Shown: positions 36,712 through 45,626, counted from the stretch's first letter. The stretch: DNA of 64,000 bases from an uncultured Alistipes sp. (GCA_944321175.1 CALUKI010000008.1:1-64000), one strand, 5' to 3'. The notes: a model not told the origin generated them from the letters alone. Translations and numbers: made by a program.

Positions 36712-37383
36712 TTATCGCATGGAATTCATGCGGATGCTGGCCTTGACAAGCGCGAGGGCCCGTATGCGTTTGATCTCCACCTCCTTGTCCGCGTGGTGCG
36801 GATTCTGGCTTACGAGTTTGACGTACCCTTCACGATCGGATTTCTGGATGTATTTTACCGTCACATACTCTTCGCCGTCAATATCGATCGACAACAGATA
36901 CATGTCCCCCCAAAAAACATCCCCGATGTCATGCAGCTGCTTGTAGAGGACGATGTCGCCGCTCTTCAGCAGCGGGTACATCGAATCGCCCACTACATAG
37001 ATCGCACCGTCGCATTTCGGAAGGTTGGGAATATGTATGTAGTTGATCGGTTTGTGCTGCCGCTGGTCGCTGAACAACGGAACCAGCCCCGCCGTCCCTT
37101 CGATCGAATAGAGCGGCACGCTCTGCAGCGGCAGGGAGTTGTCCGTCCTGTGCAGGTAGGAGGTCAGATCGGGTTCGGCATTGAACATCTCTCCCTGTCC
37201 CGTTTCAAGCCAGTCGGGGTTGACGTTCAATTCTTGAACGAGAATGTTGCGGTTGCGCGACGACAGCGCCGCTTTGCCCGTTTCGATCATCGACAGGGCG
37301 GCTTTCCCGATGCCAAGTCGTTGAGACAGCTGATCCTGCGTCATTCCTAACGCTTTTCGTATCAGTTTTACCCGCTCGTTCAT
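36712..37383 (-). CDS. Phage-type repressor: XRE helix-turn-helix with S24 peptidase domain
   Basis: A 223-residue lambda-CI/LexA-like repressor. The N-terminal helix-turn-helix (VKLIRKALGMTQDQLSQRLG, then KAALSMIETGKAALSSRN) is an XRE-type domain; the C-terminal half is an S24 signal-peptidase-like autocleavage domain with nucleophile Ser in VVGDSMYPLLKSGDIVLY and a candidate general-base Lys in VTVKYIQKSD. Such proteins cleave themselves when RecA is activated by DNA damage. It diverges from a 96-residue gene across a palindromic operator that it probably binds. The start at 37383 is preferred; longer frames run into the operator region. Confidence 0.88.
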   Translation of the reverse strand: MNERVKLIRKALGMTQDQLSQRLGIGKAALSMIETGKAALSSRNRNILVQELNVNPDWLETGQGEMFNAEPDLTSYLHRTDNSLPLQSVPLYSIEGTAGLVPLFSDQRQHKPINYIHIPNLPKCDGAIYVVGDSMYPLLKSGDIVLYKQLHDIGDVFWGDMYLLSIDIDGEEYVTVKYIQKSDREGYVKLVSQNPHHADKEVEIKRIRALALVKASIRMNSMR

Positions 37384-37415
37384 AATTCTTCTATTAGAAA
37401 AAACAATGCAAATAT

Positions 37416-37449
37416 TTGAACTTTTTATTGCAATGTTCAATTTTTGAAC
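37416..37449. promoter_or_regulatory. Repressor operator: palindrome with extra half-site
   Basis: The perfect 15-bp palindrome GTTCAATTTTTGAAC (37435-37449) is joined by a third TTGAAC half-site at 37416-37421. It covers the -33 regions of both divergent promoters, the arrangement expected for a phage-style repressor switch. Confidence 0.7.
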
Positions 37450-37458
37450 ATATATTTG
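37428..37458 (+). promoter_or_regulatory. Rightward promoter of the phage-like cassette
   Basis: TTG at 37428-37430 and a perfect TATATTTG at 37451-37458 (20-nt spacer). The palindromic operator fills the spacer, so bound repressor would block it. A weaker leftward -7 (AATATTTG, minus strand, 37409-37416) serves the repressor itself. Confidence 0.75.
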
Positions 37459-37523
37459 CATTCGCAAAGTTAAAATATTTATTTCTAATAACCAAATTTG
37501 TTTTTAAATCCCGTTCGTTTCAC

Positions 37524-37814
37524 ATGTATTGCGTATCATCCGAACTTTATGATGAGGTTGCCGCCCGTTTGTGCGACGCGATCGGATCGGGAGCCTACTT
37601 TTCGGGGACGATCGAATTTCCCCATGCCGACGTTGCCTGTCGCCTGACTGCATCGCTTCTCTTTTATCGCCGGCGCGAGATCTGGCCCGAAGGCGAACGT
37701 TCCTGCATTACGGATGTGATTCCCGTATGGTGGGAGTTCCACACCGTGATGCCCGAAGGCGAGGTGCTCAACGATTTCTCGTTCTCCGAACTGAAACGCT
37801 GGCTGACGGTATGA
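37524..37814 (+). CDS. Small acidic cytoplasmic protein under repressor control
   Basis: A 96-residue protein without signal peptide or membrane span (MYCVSSELYDEVAARLCDAI ... YRRREIWPEGERSCITDVIP ... VWWEFHTVMPEGEVLNDFSF). No domain was recognised. Position tells most: it is the first gene read from the rightward promoter that faces the S24 repressor, so by analogy with phages it could be an anti-repressor, Cro-like or early protein, though no helix-turn-helix is visible. The coding frame is compact and well bounded. A strong terminator follows about 100 nt later. Confidence 0.7.
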   Translation: MYCVSSELYDEVAARLCDAIGSGAYFSGTIEFPHADVACRLTASLLFYRRREIWPEGERSCITDVIPVWWEFHTVMPEGEVLNDFSFSELKRWLTV

Positions 37815-37820
37815 CCTCTT

Positions 37821-37870
37821 CGACGAAGTTCGCACGCTCATCTCGGAACGGCGGTTCCCGAACTTCGTCG
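37821..37870 (+). repeat. Large nested hairpin after the 96-aa gene
   Basis: A 12-bp stem (CGACGAAGTTCG at 37821-37832 with CGAACTTCGTCG at 37859-37870) encloses a smaller GGAAC/GTTCC hairpin. It lies between the small gene and the terminator and could be a 3' structured element. Confidence 0.65.
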
Positions 37871-37915
37871 GTGTGACAGGCTGCCTGCCGGGCCGCCGCC
37901 CAGAAGTCTGTTTCG

Positions 37916-37946
37916 GGGCCGTCCGAAATGTCGGACGGCCCTTTTT
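37916..37946 (+). terminator. Intrinsic terminator between the small protein and terL
   Basis: An 11-bp GC-rich stem (37916-37926 with 37931-37941) is followed by TTTTT. It separates the repressor-controlled gene from the terminase gene. Confidence 0.92.
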
Positions 37947-38085
37947 CCCTTGCCGGCCAGACCCTGTTGCAACTGCAATCGCTCCTGCTTTGCCGTTGTG
38001 CGGATTTTCGGCCTTTCCATGCCGCGCGGATTCCGGCCATTGGGATCTTCGCTGTTTCACCTGCTGTTTTCTCCGATTTTTATCC

Positions 38086-39495
38086 ATGACGCACTCATTT
38101 GTCGATTTTGCCCGAACCGTCTATCCGTTTTTGGAACTGGAACGGTTCCATTGCAACTACTACCGCGTGTTGGAGGCTTTTGCCGAAGGCCGTATCCGGC
38201 GCCTGATGATTACCATGCCGCCCCAACACGGCAAGAGTGTCGGTGCGACAACGCTGCTGCCGGCCTATCTGCTCGGATTGGATCCCGACCTGCGGATCGC
38301 CATTGCCTCCTATTCCGCGTCGCTGGCTTCGAAATTCAACCGCCGCGTGCAGCGGATCCTCGAATCGCAGGAGTATGGCGGGCTGTTTCCCGCCACGACG
38401 ATCAAACGCGGTTCGAAACCTGCGAATTACATCCGTACAGCCGATGAGGTGGAGATCGTCGGACACGAAGGAGGCCTTCTGTCGGTCGGCCGCGAGGGGT
38501 CGCTTACCGGCAACCGTGTCGATTGCTTCCTGCTCGACGACCTCTACAAGGATGCGATGGAGGCCAATTCTCCGATTGTCCGCGAGAACTGTTGGGAGTG
38601 GTACACCTCGGTGGTGCGCACCCGCATGCACAACGCTTCGCGGGAGCTGATGGTCTTCACGCGCTGGCATGAGGAGGATCTCATCGGCATGTTGCGGCGC
38701 CGCGAACGGGTTGTCGAACTGCGTGCGTGGAGCGATCTCGATCGGGTGCCGGCCGACGGCTGGCTGTCGCTCGACTTCGAGGCGCTCAAGGCTTCGGCCC
38801 CCTGCGAGGTCGATCCGCGCGCGGCCGGCGAAGCGTTGTGGCCGTCGCGGCATGATGCGGCGCTGCTGCGCGCCAAACGGGCGCTCGATCCGCTGCGTTT
38901 CGAGTGCATGTATCAAGGACATCCCTCCGTGCGTGAAGGGCTGCTTTACGGCGATCAGTTTGCCGAGTACGATCTCCTGCCGAGCGAGATCGTCCGCCGC
39001 GCCAACTATACCGATACGGCCGATATGGGCGACGACTACCTCTGTTCGCTGTCGTATGCCGTCGATGCCGACGGTGTGATCTATGTCACCGACGCCGTCT
39101 ATTCGCGCGAGGCAATGGAGGTGACCGAAGGGCTGGTTGCGGAGATGCTGCTGCGCAGCGACACCCGTTCGGCGGCCATCGAGAGCAACAACGGCGGCCG
39201 CGGATTCGCACGCGCCGTGCAGCGGCTCGCTCCGGGGGTGCGCATCGAGTGGTTTCACCAAAGCGCAAACAAGGAGGCGCGGATCCTCTCCAACTCCGCG
39301 ACCGTTCTCCATGCGATCCGCATGCCGCGCGGCTGGAACCTCCGTTGGCCCGAACTCTATGCCCATTTGACGACCTACCGGCGACAGTTCCGGTCGAATC
39401 GCCGGCATGATGCTCCCGATGTGCTGACCGGCATTGTCGAACGCGAGATAACGGGAATCCGGCAGGGGCAGTGTCGGGCCTATACCTTCTTTTGA
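38086..39495 (+). CDS. Phage terminase large subunit (orphan)
   Basis: A 469-residue DNA-packaging motor of the TerL family. The ATPase half has the adenine-binding/Walker A region TMPPQHGKSVGATTLLPAYL (near residue 40), Walker B in CFLLDDLYKDAME, and a coupling motif around VFTRWHEEDLIG. The nuclease half keeps acidic residues in SYAVDADGVIYVTDAVYS, AAIESNNGGRGFARAVQRL and RRHDAPDVLTGIV. Both halves look intact, so it could be active. It is unusual that no small terminase, portal, capsid, tail, lysis or integrase gene is within view on either side. ATG 38086 is chosen because upstream codons are Cys/Arg/Pro-rich; no promoter match was found ahead of it. Confidence 0.85.
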   Translation: MTHSFVDFARTVYPFLELERFHCNYYRVLEAFAEGRIRRLMITMPPQHGKSVGATTLLPAYLLGLDPDLRIAIASYSASLASKFNRRVQRILESQEYGGLFPATTIKRGSKPANYIRTADEVEIVGHEGGLLSVGREGSLTGNRVDCFLLDDLYKDAMEANSPIVRENCWEWYTSVVRTRMHNASRELMVFTRWHEEDLIGMLRRRERVVELRAWSDLDRVPADGWLSLDFEALKASAPCEVDPRAAGEALWPSRHDAALLRAKRALDPLRFECMYQGHPSVREGLLYGDQFAEYDLLPSEIVRRANYTDTADMGDDYLCSLSYAVDADGVIYVTDAVYSREAMEVTEGLVAEMLLRSDTRSAAIESNNGGRGFARAVQRLAPGVRIEWFHQSANKEARILSNSATVLHAIRMPRGWNLRWPELYAHLTTYRRQFRSNRRHDAPDVLTGIVEREITGIRQGQCRAYTFF

Positions 39496-39546
39496 AAAGG
39501 GCCGTGTTTCCGGCCCGCTCCCCGTCCGTTCCATTCATAGACCTGA

Positions 39547-39590
39547 GGATGACAAAGCCCCGTTGCAGCTGCAACGGGGCTTTGTCATCC
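39547..39590. terminator. 44-bp perfect palindrome between convergent terL and the DUF2723 gene
   Basis: Positions 39547-39568 are the exact reverse complement of 39569-39590, with no loop. The stem ends CGGGGCTTTGTC on both strands, the form of a bidirectional intrinsic terminator. Confidence 0.85.
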
Positions 39591-39612
39591 GGTTCGGAGA
39601 TAGTCCCGGACG

Positions 39613-42600
39613 TCAAAGGGGCTGGGCTGCTGCGGCAACCGTATCGCCCGTACCGACGGAATCGGGCTGCGTCAACTCCTCCTCCGTGAATCCCAGCGAA
39701 AGATAATAGCTGTTGAGCTCCTGCAGCACGTCGTTGCGTTTGAGGTATCCGGCCATCGAGTAGAGCGAACTCAATACATCGAGTTTCGCATAGAGTTCGT
39801 CGCTGATCATGTCGTAGTAGCCGCCGTCGAACTGGAGATAGTAGTCGATGTACTCCATCAGCGTGCGGGCGTAGTCCATCAGCAGGGCGTCGCCTTTGTC
39901 GTCGGCTCCGGCCGCGTAGTAGGCCTCGATGAAGGGCAGCGTGTTGTTGATGGTGTAGCGTACCTGCGAAGGCGGCATGCGGCGCATTCCTTCGTCGAGA
40001 AGCCGGATGGCCAGTTCGCGGTTCGTCGCCTCGGTGATGCCGACGCTGTCGGGGAATTCGGGTTTTGCGTCCGGATCCCACAACAGCTCCTTGGCTACAC
40101 GGGCAAAGGCTTCACGGGCCCGCGCCGCCGAAAGGTTGTACTGCGTGAAGTAGTCGCAATAGACCTTCTCGTTGTCGATGTTGCCGTAACGATAGACGTT
40201 GAGCAGCAGCGGTACGGTGTATTGCGGATCGATGCGCCCGACCTCTCCCGCCTTGCGGTAGGGTGTCAGAATCGGTACGAAGCGATAGGCATAGCCGTCG
40301 AACTGCAGGTAGTCCACCAGGCCGAATTTCTGGAAGATGTAGGGCTGCGTGAGGTAGATCGGACGTGTCCAGTCGTAATCCGTGAGCATATCGACGGTCA
40401 TCAGTTCTCCCTTGTTGAGGTAGTTTCCCGACAACTGCATGTAGACCGTATCGACGATCAGGTCGCGGTCTTTCTCGGCGACGATGCCCGAACGGACGGC
40501 GTTCTCCTTGTTGACCGGTATGGCCAGCGTCTTGGCGGGGATGTAATCGTTCATCGAACCGTCGGAGAGCTGTACTTTGGTGCGCTTGTCCTCGCTGGCG
40601 AAGAAATCCATCGCTTCGCGAACCGTTATCGGCCGGTCGATGCGTTCGTAGATGGGCACATAGTCGTTCGTGTACCAGTATTTGCTGCGCGGCAGGGTAA
40701 ACGGCACGCCTGCGGCTTCGTTCGCCTTGGTCTTCATCTCGTCGATGTACCATTCGCCGCCCAGATAACTCGTGTTCATGATACGCACGTCGGGCCGCAG
40801 GCCATCGACCTCCTGATTGAGCCACAGCGGGAAGGTGTCGTTGTCGCCGAAGTTGAGGATGATCGAATTGGGCAGCGTCCCCTGCAGGTAGTTCCAGCCG
40901 ATATCATGGGCATAGGTGCGGTGCGAGCGGTCGTGGTCGTCCCAGTTCTCGGCACAGAGAATGCCCGGTATTGCAAGGCAGACGACGGTTGCCGCAGCGG
41001 CCGTGACGCGGTTGTCGCGTTTGAAGAGCCGGACGAAGAGATCCTTGAAGGCCATCACGCCGAATCCGATCCACATGGCGAAGGCATAGAACGATCCGGC
41101 ATAGACGTAGTCGCGTTCGCGGGGCTCGCCCGGCGAGGTGTTGAAGTAGATGACCAGCGCGATGCCCATCATTACGAAGAGCGACAGAACGATAAGGAAG
41201 TTCTTCGGGTCGCGGTTCAACTGGTAGATCAGACCGATGAGTCCCAGCAGGAAAGGCAGGAAATAGTAGGTGTTGCGGGCCTTGTTGTCGGCCACTTCAC
41301 GCGGCAGGTTCTCCTGCGGCCCCAGATAAAGTTCGTCGAGGGCCTTGAATCCCGACAGCCAGTTGCCGTCAACGATCGTCGAACCGGAGGGCTGGATGTC
41401 GCTCTGCCGTCCGGCGAAATTCCACAGGAAGTACCTCCAGTACATGTAGTTGAGCTGGTAGGAGAAGAAGTAGTTGAGATTCTCCAGGAAGGTCGGCTCG
41501 ACGATCACGCGCGGTTCGGAATACCCGTCGTCGTAGGTGCGCTTGACGCCGTAATCGAGCACTTCGCCGCGTATGAGCTGGTTGTTTTCGTCGCGCATGA
41601 CGTTGCCCTCCTCGTCGCGCAGGGTTTCGATCTTGGTGCGATAGGCCGCCCACTGTTTGTACTCCTCCTCGCTTTTGGCGTAATTCCACATGCGCGGGAA
41701 GAGGTGCATGAACTGCGGCGGATGGGTATATCCTGTGGGGAATGTCGTCGAGACATAACGTCCTTCGTCATTGAGGTAGTAGCGTTTGCTCTCGATGACA
41801 TCCTCGACCGGTGCCGAGTAGTAGGCGCCGTAAAGCAGGGGCCGTCCACCGTACTGGTCGCGGTTGAGTACCGAAAGAAGGGCGTGGGGGTTCGACGGGT
41901 TGTTGCTGTTCATCGGGGGGTTGGCTGCCGCACGGATCGTGACCGTAGCATAGGAGCTGTATCCCAGCAGAATGACCGTCGTAGCCAGCAGCAGGGTGTT
42001 CCACACCACATGTCCGCGCCGGTGCGTGTACCATATGCCCCAGCCCAATGCGGCGAAGAGCGCCAGCGAGAAGAATACGATACCCGAGTTGACCGGCAGC
42101 CCGAAGGTGTTGACCGCCAGGACGTCGATCATGGCGCCGATATAGACCGTATAGGGGATGATCAGTCCGTTGATGAAATAGAGGATTGCCAGCGCGATGA
42201 CCGAGGCGATGCAGAATCCCTTGAACGTAACGTTCCGGTATTTGCGGAAGTAGTAGATATAGACCAGTGCGGGGATGGTCAGCAGGTTGAGGATGTGGAT
42301 GCCGATCGAAAGCCCCATGAGATAGGCGATGAGGATGAGCCAGCGCATGGCGTGGGGTTCGTCGGCCTGATCCTCCCACTTGAGCATGAGCCAGACCACG
42401 AGCGCCGTGAACATCGACGACAGGGAATAGACTTCGCCTTCGACGGCCGAGAACCAGAAAGTGTCGGTGAAGGTATATGCCAGGGCTCCGACGGCGCCGG
42501 CCCCCAGCACCGTCCAGCCGTTTGCGGCGGACAGTTCGCGCCCTGCAGCCTGACAGATGCGTCGGGCGAGGTGGGTGATGGTCCAGAACATGAAGAGGAT

Positions 42601-42867
42601 ACAGAAGGCGCTGGCCAGACAGTTCATGATATTGACGGCCAGCGGCACATATTGCGCCGAAGGGGCGAGCATGGTTGCCAGACGGGCCATCATCATGAAG
42701 AGCGGAGCCCCGGGCGGGTGGCCCACTTCGAGCTTGTAGGAGGTTGCGATGAATTCCGAGCAGTCCCAAAGACTGGCCGACGGTTCCGTTGTGGCGATGT
42801 AGGTGAACGCAGCGATGGCGAAGACACACCAGCCCACGATATTGTTCCAACGTTTGAAATCCCTCAT
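39613..42867 (-). CDS. DUF2723 GT-C-like membrane protein
   Basis: A 1,084-residue integral membrane protein. The N-terminal half has about ten or more hydrophobic helices and the DUF2723 signature (SLWDCSEFIATSYKLEVGHP, then GAPLFMMMARLATMLAPSA), which resembles protein O-mannosyltransferases of the GT-C fold. The C-terminal 400 residues are soluble with TPR-like helices (KGDALLMDYARTLMEYIDYY). DUF2723 proteins occur across Bacteroidota and are suspected to transfer sugars from lipid carriers; the donor and acceptor are not known here. ATG 42867 is chosen by the hydrophobic start and the promoter just upstream; the longer frame adds 53 unlikely residues. Confidence 0.88.
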   Translation of the reverse strand: MRDFKRWNNIVGWCVFAIAAFTYIATTEPSASLWDCSEFIATSYKLEVGHPPGAPLFMMMARLATMLAPSAQYVPLAVNIMNCLASAFCILFMFWTITHLARRICQAAGRELSAANGWTVLGAGAVGALAYTFTDTFWFSAVEGEVYSLSSMFTALVVWLMLKWEDQADEPHAMRWLILIAYLMGLSIGIHILNLLTIPALVYIYYFRKYRNVTFKGFCIASVIALAILYFINGLIIPYTVYIGAMIDVLAVNTFGLPVNSGIVFFSLALFAALGWGIWYTHRRGHVVWNTLLLATTVILLGYSSYATVTIRAAANPPMNSNNPSNPHALLSVLNRDQYGGRPLLYGAYYSAPVEDVIESKRYYLNDEGRYVSTTFPTGYTHPPQFMHLFPRMWNYAKSEEEYKQWAAYRTKIETLRDEEGNVMRDENNQLIRGEVLDYGVKRTYDDGYSEPRVIVEPTFLENLNYFFSYQLNYMYWRYFLWNFAGRQSDIQPSGSTIVDGNWLSGFKALDELYLGPQENLPREVADNKARNTYYFLPFLLGLIGLIYQLNRDPKNFLIVLSLFVMMGIALVIYFNTSPGEPRERDYVYAGSFYAFAMWIGFGVMAFKDLFVRLFKRDNRVTAAAATVVCLAIPGILCAENWDDHDRSHRTYAHDIGWNYLQGTLPNSIILNFGDNDTFPLWLNQEVDGLRPDVRIMNTSYLGGEWYIDEMKTKANEAAGVPFTLPRSKYWYTNDYVPIYERIDRPITVREAMDFFASEDKRTKVQLSDGSMNDYIPAKTLAIPVNKENAVRSGIVAEKDRDLIVDTVYMQLSGNYLNKGELMTVDMLTDYDWTRPIYLTQPYIFQKFGLVDYLQFDGYAYRFVPILTPYRKAGEVGRIDPQYTVPLLLNVYRYGNIDNEKVYCDYFTQYNLSAARAREAFARVAKELLWDPDAKPEFPDSVGITEATNRELAIRLLDEGMRRMPPSQVRYTINNTLPFIEAYYAAGADDKGDALLMDYARTLMEYIDYYLQFDGGYYDMISDELYAKLDVLSSLYSMAGYLKRNDVLQELNSYYLSLGFTEEELTQPDSVGTGDTVAAAAQPL

Positions 42868-42889
42868 TGTTCTTGTCAGAAGATTTCCG

Positions 42890-42921
42890 CAAAGATAAAA
42901 AGATAATGGATAAACACCAAA
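42890..42921 (-). promoter_or_regulatory. Promoter of the DUF2723 gene
   Basis: On the minus strand: TTTG (42918-42921), a 20-nt spacer, and TATCTTTG (42890-42897). A run of eight C lies 31 nt further upstream (42952-42959). No gene lies in 42868-43199. Confidence 0.7.
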
Positions 42922-43199
42922 TGACGCGAGGCTTGTCGTGTGCAGGGCCTGCCCCCCCCTGTTTATCGGGAAAGAACCTGTTGACAAATTGTTGACAAAT
43001 CGTATCGGCCTGCTTTTGCTTTCCATGTTGACGGCGATTTCCTTATGGCCGATTACGGATTGAAATTATAAGCCGGATCTGCATTTCAGATGTTCATGCC
43101 GGTTGGGCGGATGCCGGCCCTGATTCTGATCGGAGACGACGAATTGCCCCAAAAATTTTGTACTTTCGGTTCCGGTATTCTTCAATTACAATCTTATTT

Positions 43200-45557
43200 A
43201 TGAAAAACAATTATTTGTGCAACAGGTTGTTGCTTGCGATGGTGAGTATGTGCGTCTGTGTGGTGTCGTCATGTTCCGACGACCCGGCATCCGATGATGA
43301 CCAGCTCCCCCCTGATCAGACAGAGGAATTAGGTGTTTCAACGCTTTTGGCGACGATTTCCAATACGCGCGTAGCGGCCGGAGATCCGGTCGACGGGCTG
43401 TTGCCTGCCGTGTGGAGTGCCGGCGATCGGATTGCTGCGACGAACGAGGACGGCATTTGGTACTATGAGTTGACCGAAGGTGCGGATTCCGAGACAGGGG
43501 TGTTTGTATTGGAGGATAGTGATAAAGATGCCCCCAAGCCGCCTTTCGACGTAATCTATCCGGTTGAAACGGTTGCGGAGGCGATGACGCAGCGCTATGT
43601 GGAGGACGGTTTTGACTCAAGGGCCGTCTCGCTCTCCGGCAGGGCGGAGGATCCTGAAGGTGAAAGCGCCGTGAGCGGCAAGCTCGCCGTGACCCTGACG
43701 AAGGAATATGCGATCTTTAACCTCAGGCTTTCAGGCAATGTCTCGGTAAAGTCGGTTTCTGTCACCGACGAGGCGGCGGCCCTGATGGCGAATGCGCATA
43801 CGGTCACCCTCGATTGTGCGGAAGGTGTGGCGCTGGATAGCGCTGCGGCCAAGGATTTCCGGCTGTTGATTAAGCCGGGAACCCATCATCTTGAGGTCAA
43901 GGTCTTTTCGGACGACGGCAGGGTGAAGTCGTACAGTTCCGATGAAGCCATGACGTTTGATGCCGGCGCTGAGCAGATTCTGGAGATGGTGCTGCAAGCG
44001 GCTGCGGCGGATTTCACATCGGGCCCCTATGACGTGGGGGATTATTATTTCGACGGGATGTCGGAAGGTGTCGTTGTCGAGGTCGATCCTACGGGATCAA
44101 AAGGGAAATTGATCGCGATGCATGATGCCGGCGGCGCGTTGGCGTGGGGGCCCGACAATGTTATCACGTCGGCTCTCGACGAAGATTACGGTGTTCCCAA
44201 CATGTCCGTCATTGCGGCACTTGACCCCTCTTATGAGGCATATCCGGCTTTTCGGGCCTGCGCGGAGTGGGGTGATGGATGGTATTTGCCTGCGCAGAAG
44301 GAAATGCAGGGCGTGCGTGACGTGTTGGACAAGGTCAATTCCACTCTCGGTTGGCAAGGCGGGTCTGAAATCTCGAAGGAGAGCCTTTACTGGTCATCGA
44401 CTGAAGCGGATTCGTACAGCGACGCTACGGCTTTTGCCGCCGACATGAGCCTGCCGGGTATGTTCGGAATCGTCAAGACGGAACCTCTCAAGGTACGGGC
44501 ATTCAAGGAGTTCGGCGAAATTCCGGATGCCAGGTACAAGGTGGGTGATATGTGTGAAGAGTCTGGAAAGAAAGGGGTTGTCTTCTGGGTGTCGAAAGAT
44601 GGCAGTTACGCCAAGATCCTTTCGCTTGCCGAGAACAATCTGCAATGGGGCGCTGTCGGTTCGGCGACGGGTGCAATCGACGAATACAACGGCGAGAACA
44701 ATCTCGGAGCGGTTGAGGCGGCAGATGCTTCTCTCGAATCTTATCCTGCCTTCAGGAGTTGTACCGAACAGGGCGAAGGATGGTATTTGCCCGCGTTGAA
44801 CGAACTGACGTCCATTTCAAGGATGACCGCCGCACTCAACAATGTGCTTTCGGCCAATGGCAGTCCGGTTTTGCAGAGCGCCTATTATTGGTCTTCGACC
44901 GAATTGGGTGCGGATGCTGCGAACAGCGCCCAGTGTGTATCTCTGGCCGACGGGTCGCTGCTTTCGTCATCGAAAAATATAGCGCGCAACGTGCGTGCAG
45001 TCGCCTATGTGGGGGACCGTCCCGTCGAAGAGAAAACGTATGCCGTTGGCGATCCGTTTGAAATAAACGACGAAATCGTGGTGGGAATCGTATGCGCCGT
45101 TACGGACGGAGGCAAACATGGCACGGTCATCGCGTTGAACGATGTCGCTGAAGAAGGCCGTATCAATGCGATGTGGGATTATCGTGCCAATGAAGACAAT
45201 TATATCCTCCTGGGGGCTTCCGATACCGATGACGGACGGGTAAATATGGAGAAGGCGAAGGCGAATGATTCCGGTTTGGCCAATATGCCGGCTTTCCAGC
45301 TCTGCGATGCAATGGGGACAGGGTGGTACCTTGGAGCCGTAAACGAAGTCAAGTCGCTCTATGAGAACAAGGAGCTGCTGGATGCGGCATTGGAGGCTAA
45401 CGGCGGCTCGGCGCTTGATGCCGACGATTACTGGACTTCGACCGAAGGTGCTGAATCCCCGACCGAACGTGCGGTGAGCGTCTGTCTGAAGGATGGAACG
45501 ACTTTCGATTACCGGAAATATTTCTATTTGCGTGTCCGCCCGATGATGCGGTTCTGA
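43200..45557 (+). CDS. Surface lipoprotein with fimbrillin-like N-terminus and three Lcl/DUF1566-like repeats
   Basis: A 785-residue lipoprotein (lipobox VVSSC in MVSMCVCVVSSCSDDPAS). The N-terminal 250 residues resemble Bacteroidota fimbrillin-like proteins (AVWSAGDRIAATNEDGIWYY). Three Lcl/DUF1566-like modules follow, each with a paired signature: PAFRACAEWGDGWYLPAQKE and YWSSTEADSYSD; PAFRSCTEQGEGWYLPALNE and YWSSTELGADAA; PAFQLCDAMGTGWYLGAVNE and YWTSTEGAESPT. Such lectin-like folds occur in FGE-sulfatase/C-type-lectin relatives and adhesins. Likely a surface-exposed adhesin or glycan-binding protein; the ligand is unknown. The TACTTTCG at 43161-43168 may be its -7 element. Confidence 0.85.
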   Translation: MKNNYLCNRLLLAMVSMCVCVVSSCSDDPASDDDQLPPDQTEELGVSTLLATISNTRVAAGDPVDGLLPAVWSAGDRIAATNEDGIWYYELTEGADSETGVFVLEDSDKDAPKPPFDVIYPVETVAEAMTQRYVEDGFDSRAVSLSGRAEDPEGESAVSGKLAVTLTKEYAIFNLRLSGNVSVKSVSVTDEAAALMANAHTVTLDCAEGVALDSAAAKDFRLLIKPGTHHLEVKVFSDDGRVKSYSSDEAMTFDAGAEQILEMVLQAAAADFTSGPYDVGDYYFDGMSEGVVVEVDPTGSKGKLIAMHDAGGALAWGPDNVITSALDEDYGVPNMSVIAALDPSYEAYPAFRACAEWGDGWYLPAQKEMQGVRDVLDKVNSTLGWQGGSEISKESLYWSSTEADSYSDATAFAADMSLPGMFGIVKTEPLKVRAFKEFGEIPDARYKVGDMCEESGKKGVVFWVSKDGSYAKILSLAENNLQWGAVGSATGAIDEYNGENNLGAVEAADASLESYPAFRSCTEQGEGWYLPALNELTSISRMTAALNNVLSANGSPVLQSAYYWSSTELGADAANSAQCVSLADGSLLSSSKNIARNVRAVAYVGDRPVEEKTYAVGDPFEINDEIVVGIVCAVTDGGKHGTVIALNDVAEEGRINAMWDYRANEDNYILLGASDTDDGRVNMEKAKANDSGLANMPAFQLCDAMGTGWYLGAVNEVKSLYENKELLDAALEANGGSALDADDYWTSTEGAESPTERAVSVCLKDGTTFDYRKYFYLRVRPMMRF

Positions 45558-45578
45558 ATCCGCAAGCGGTTTTATGCC

Positions 45579-45626
45579 GGCGGTGCTCATACATCCATCC
45601 GTAGGAGGTGTGAGCACCGCCTTGTA
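45579..45626 (+). terminator. Hairpin terminator after the Lcl-repeat lipoprotein
   Basis: An 11-bp stem (45579-45589 with 45611-45621) has a long loop and a short TTGTA tail; moderate strength. Confidence 0.6.

Noticed and set aside
36712..39590. A complete prophage
   Set aside because: No integrase, portal, capsid, tail, lysis or small-terminase gene is visible from 33 to 43 kb, and no flanking direct repeats were found by eye.
40222..42906. An 894-codon frame antisense to the DUF2723 gene
   Set aside because: It mirrors the codons of a well-supported membrane protein and has no recognisable motif or promoter.
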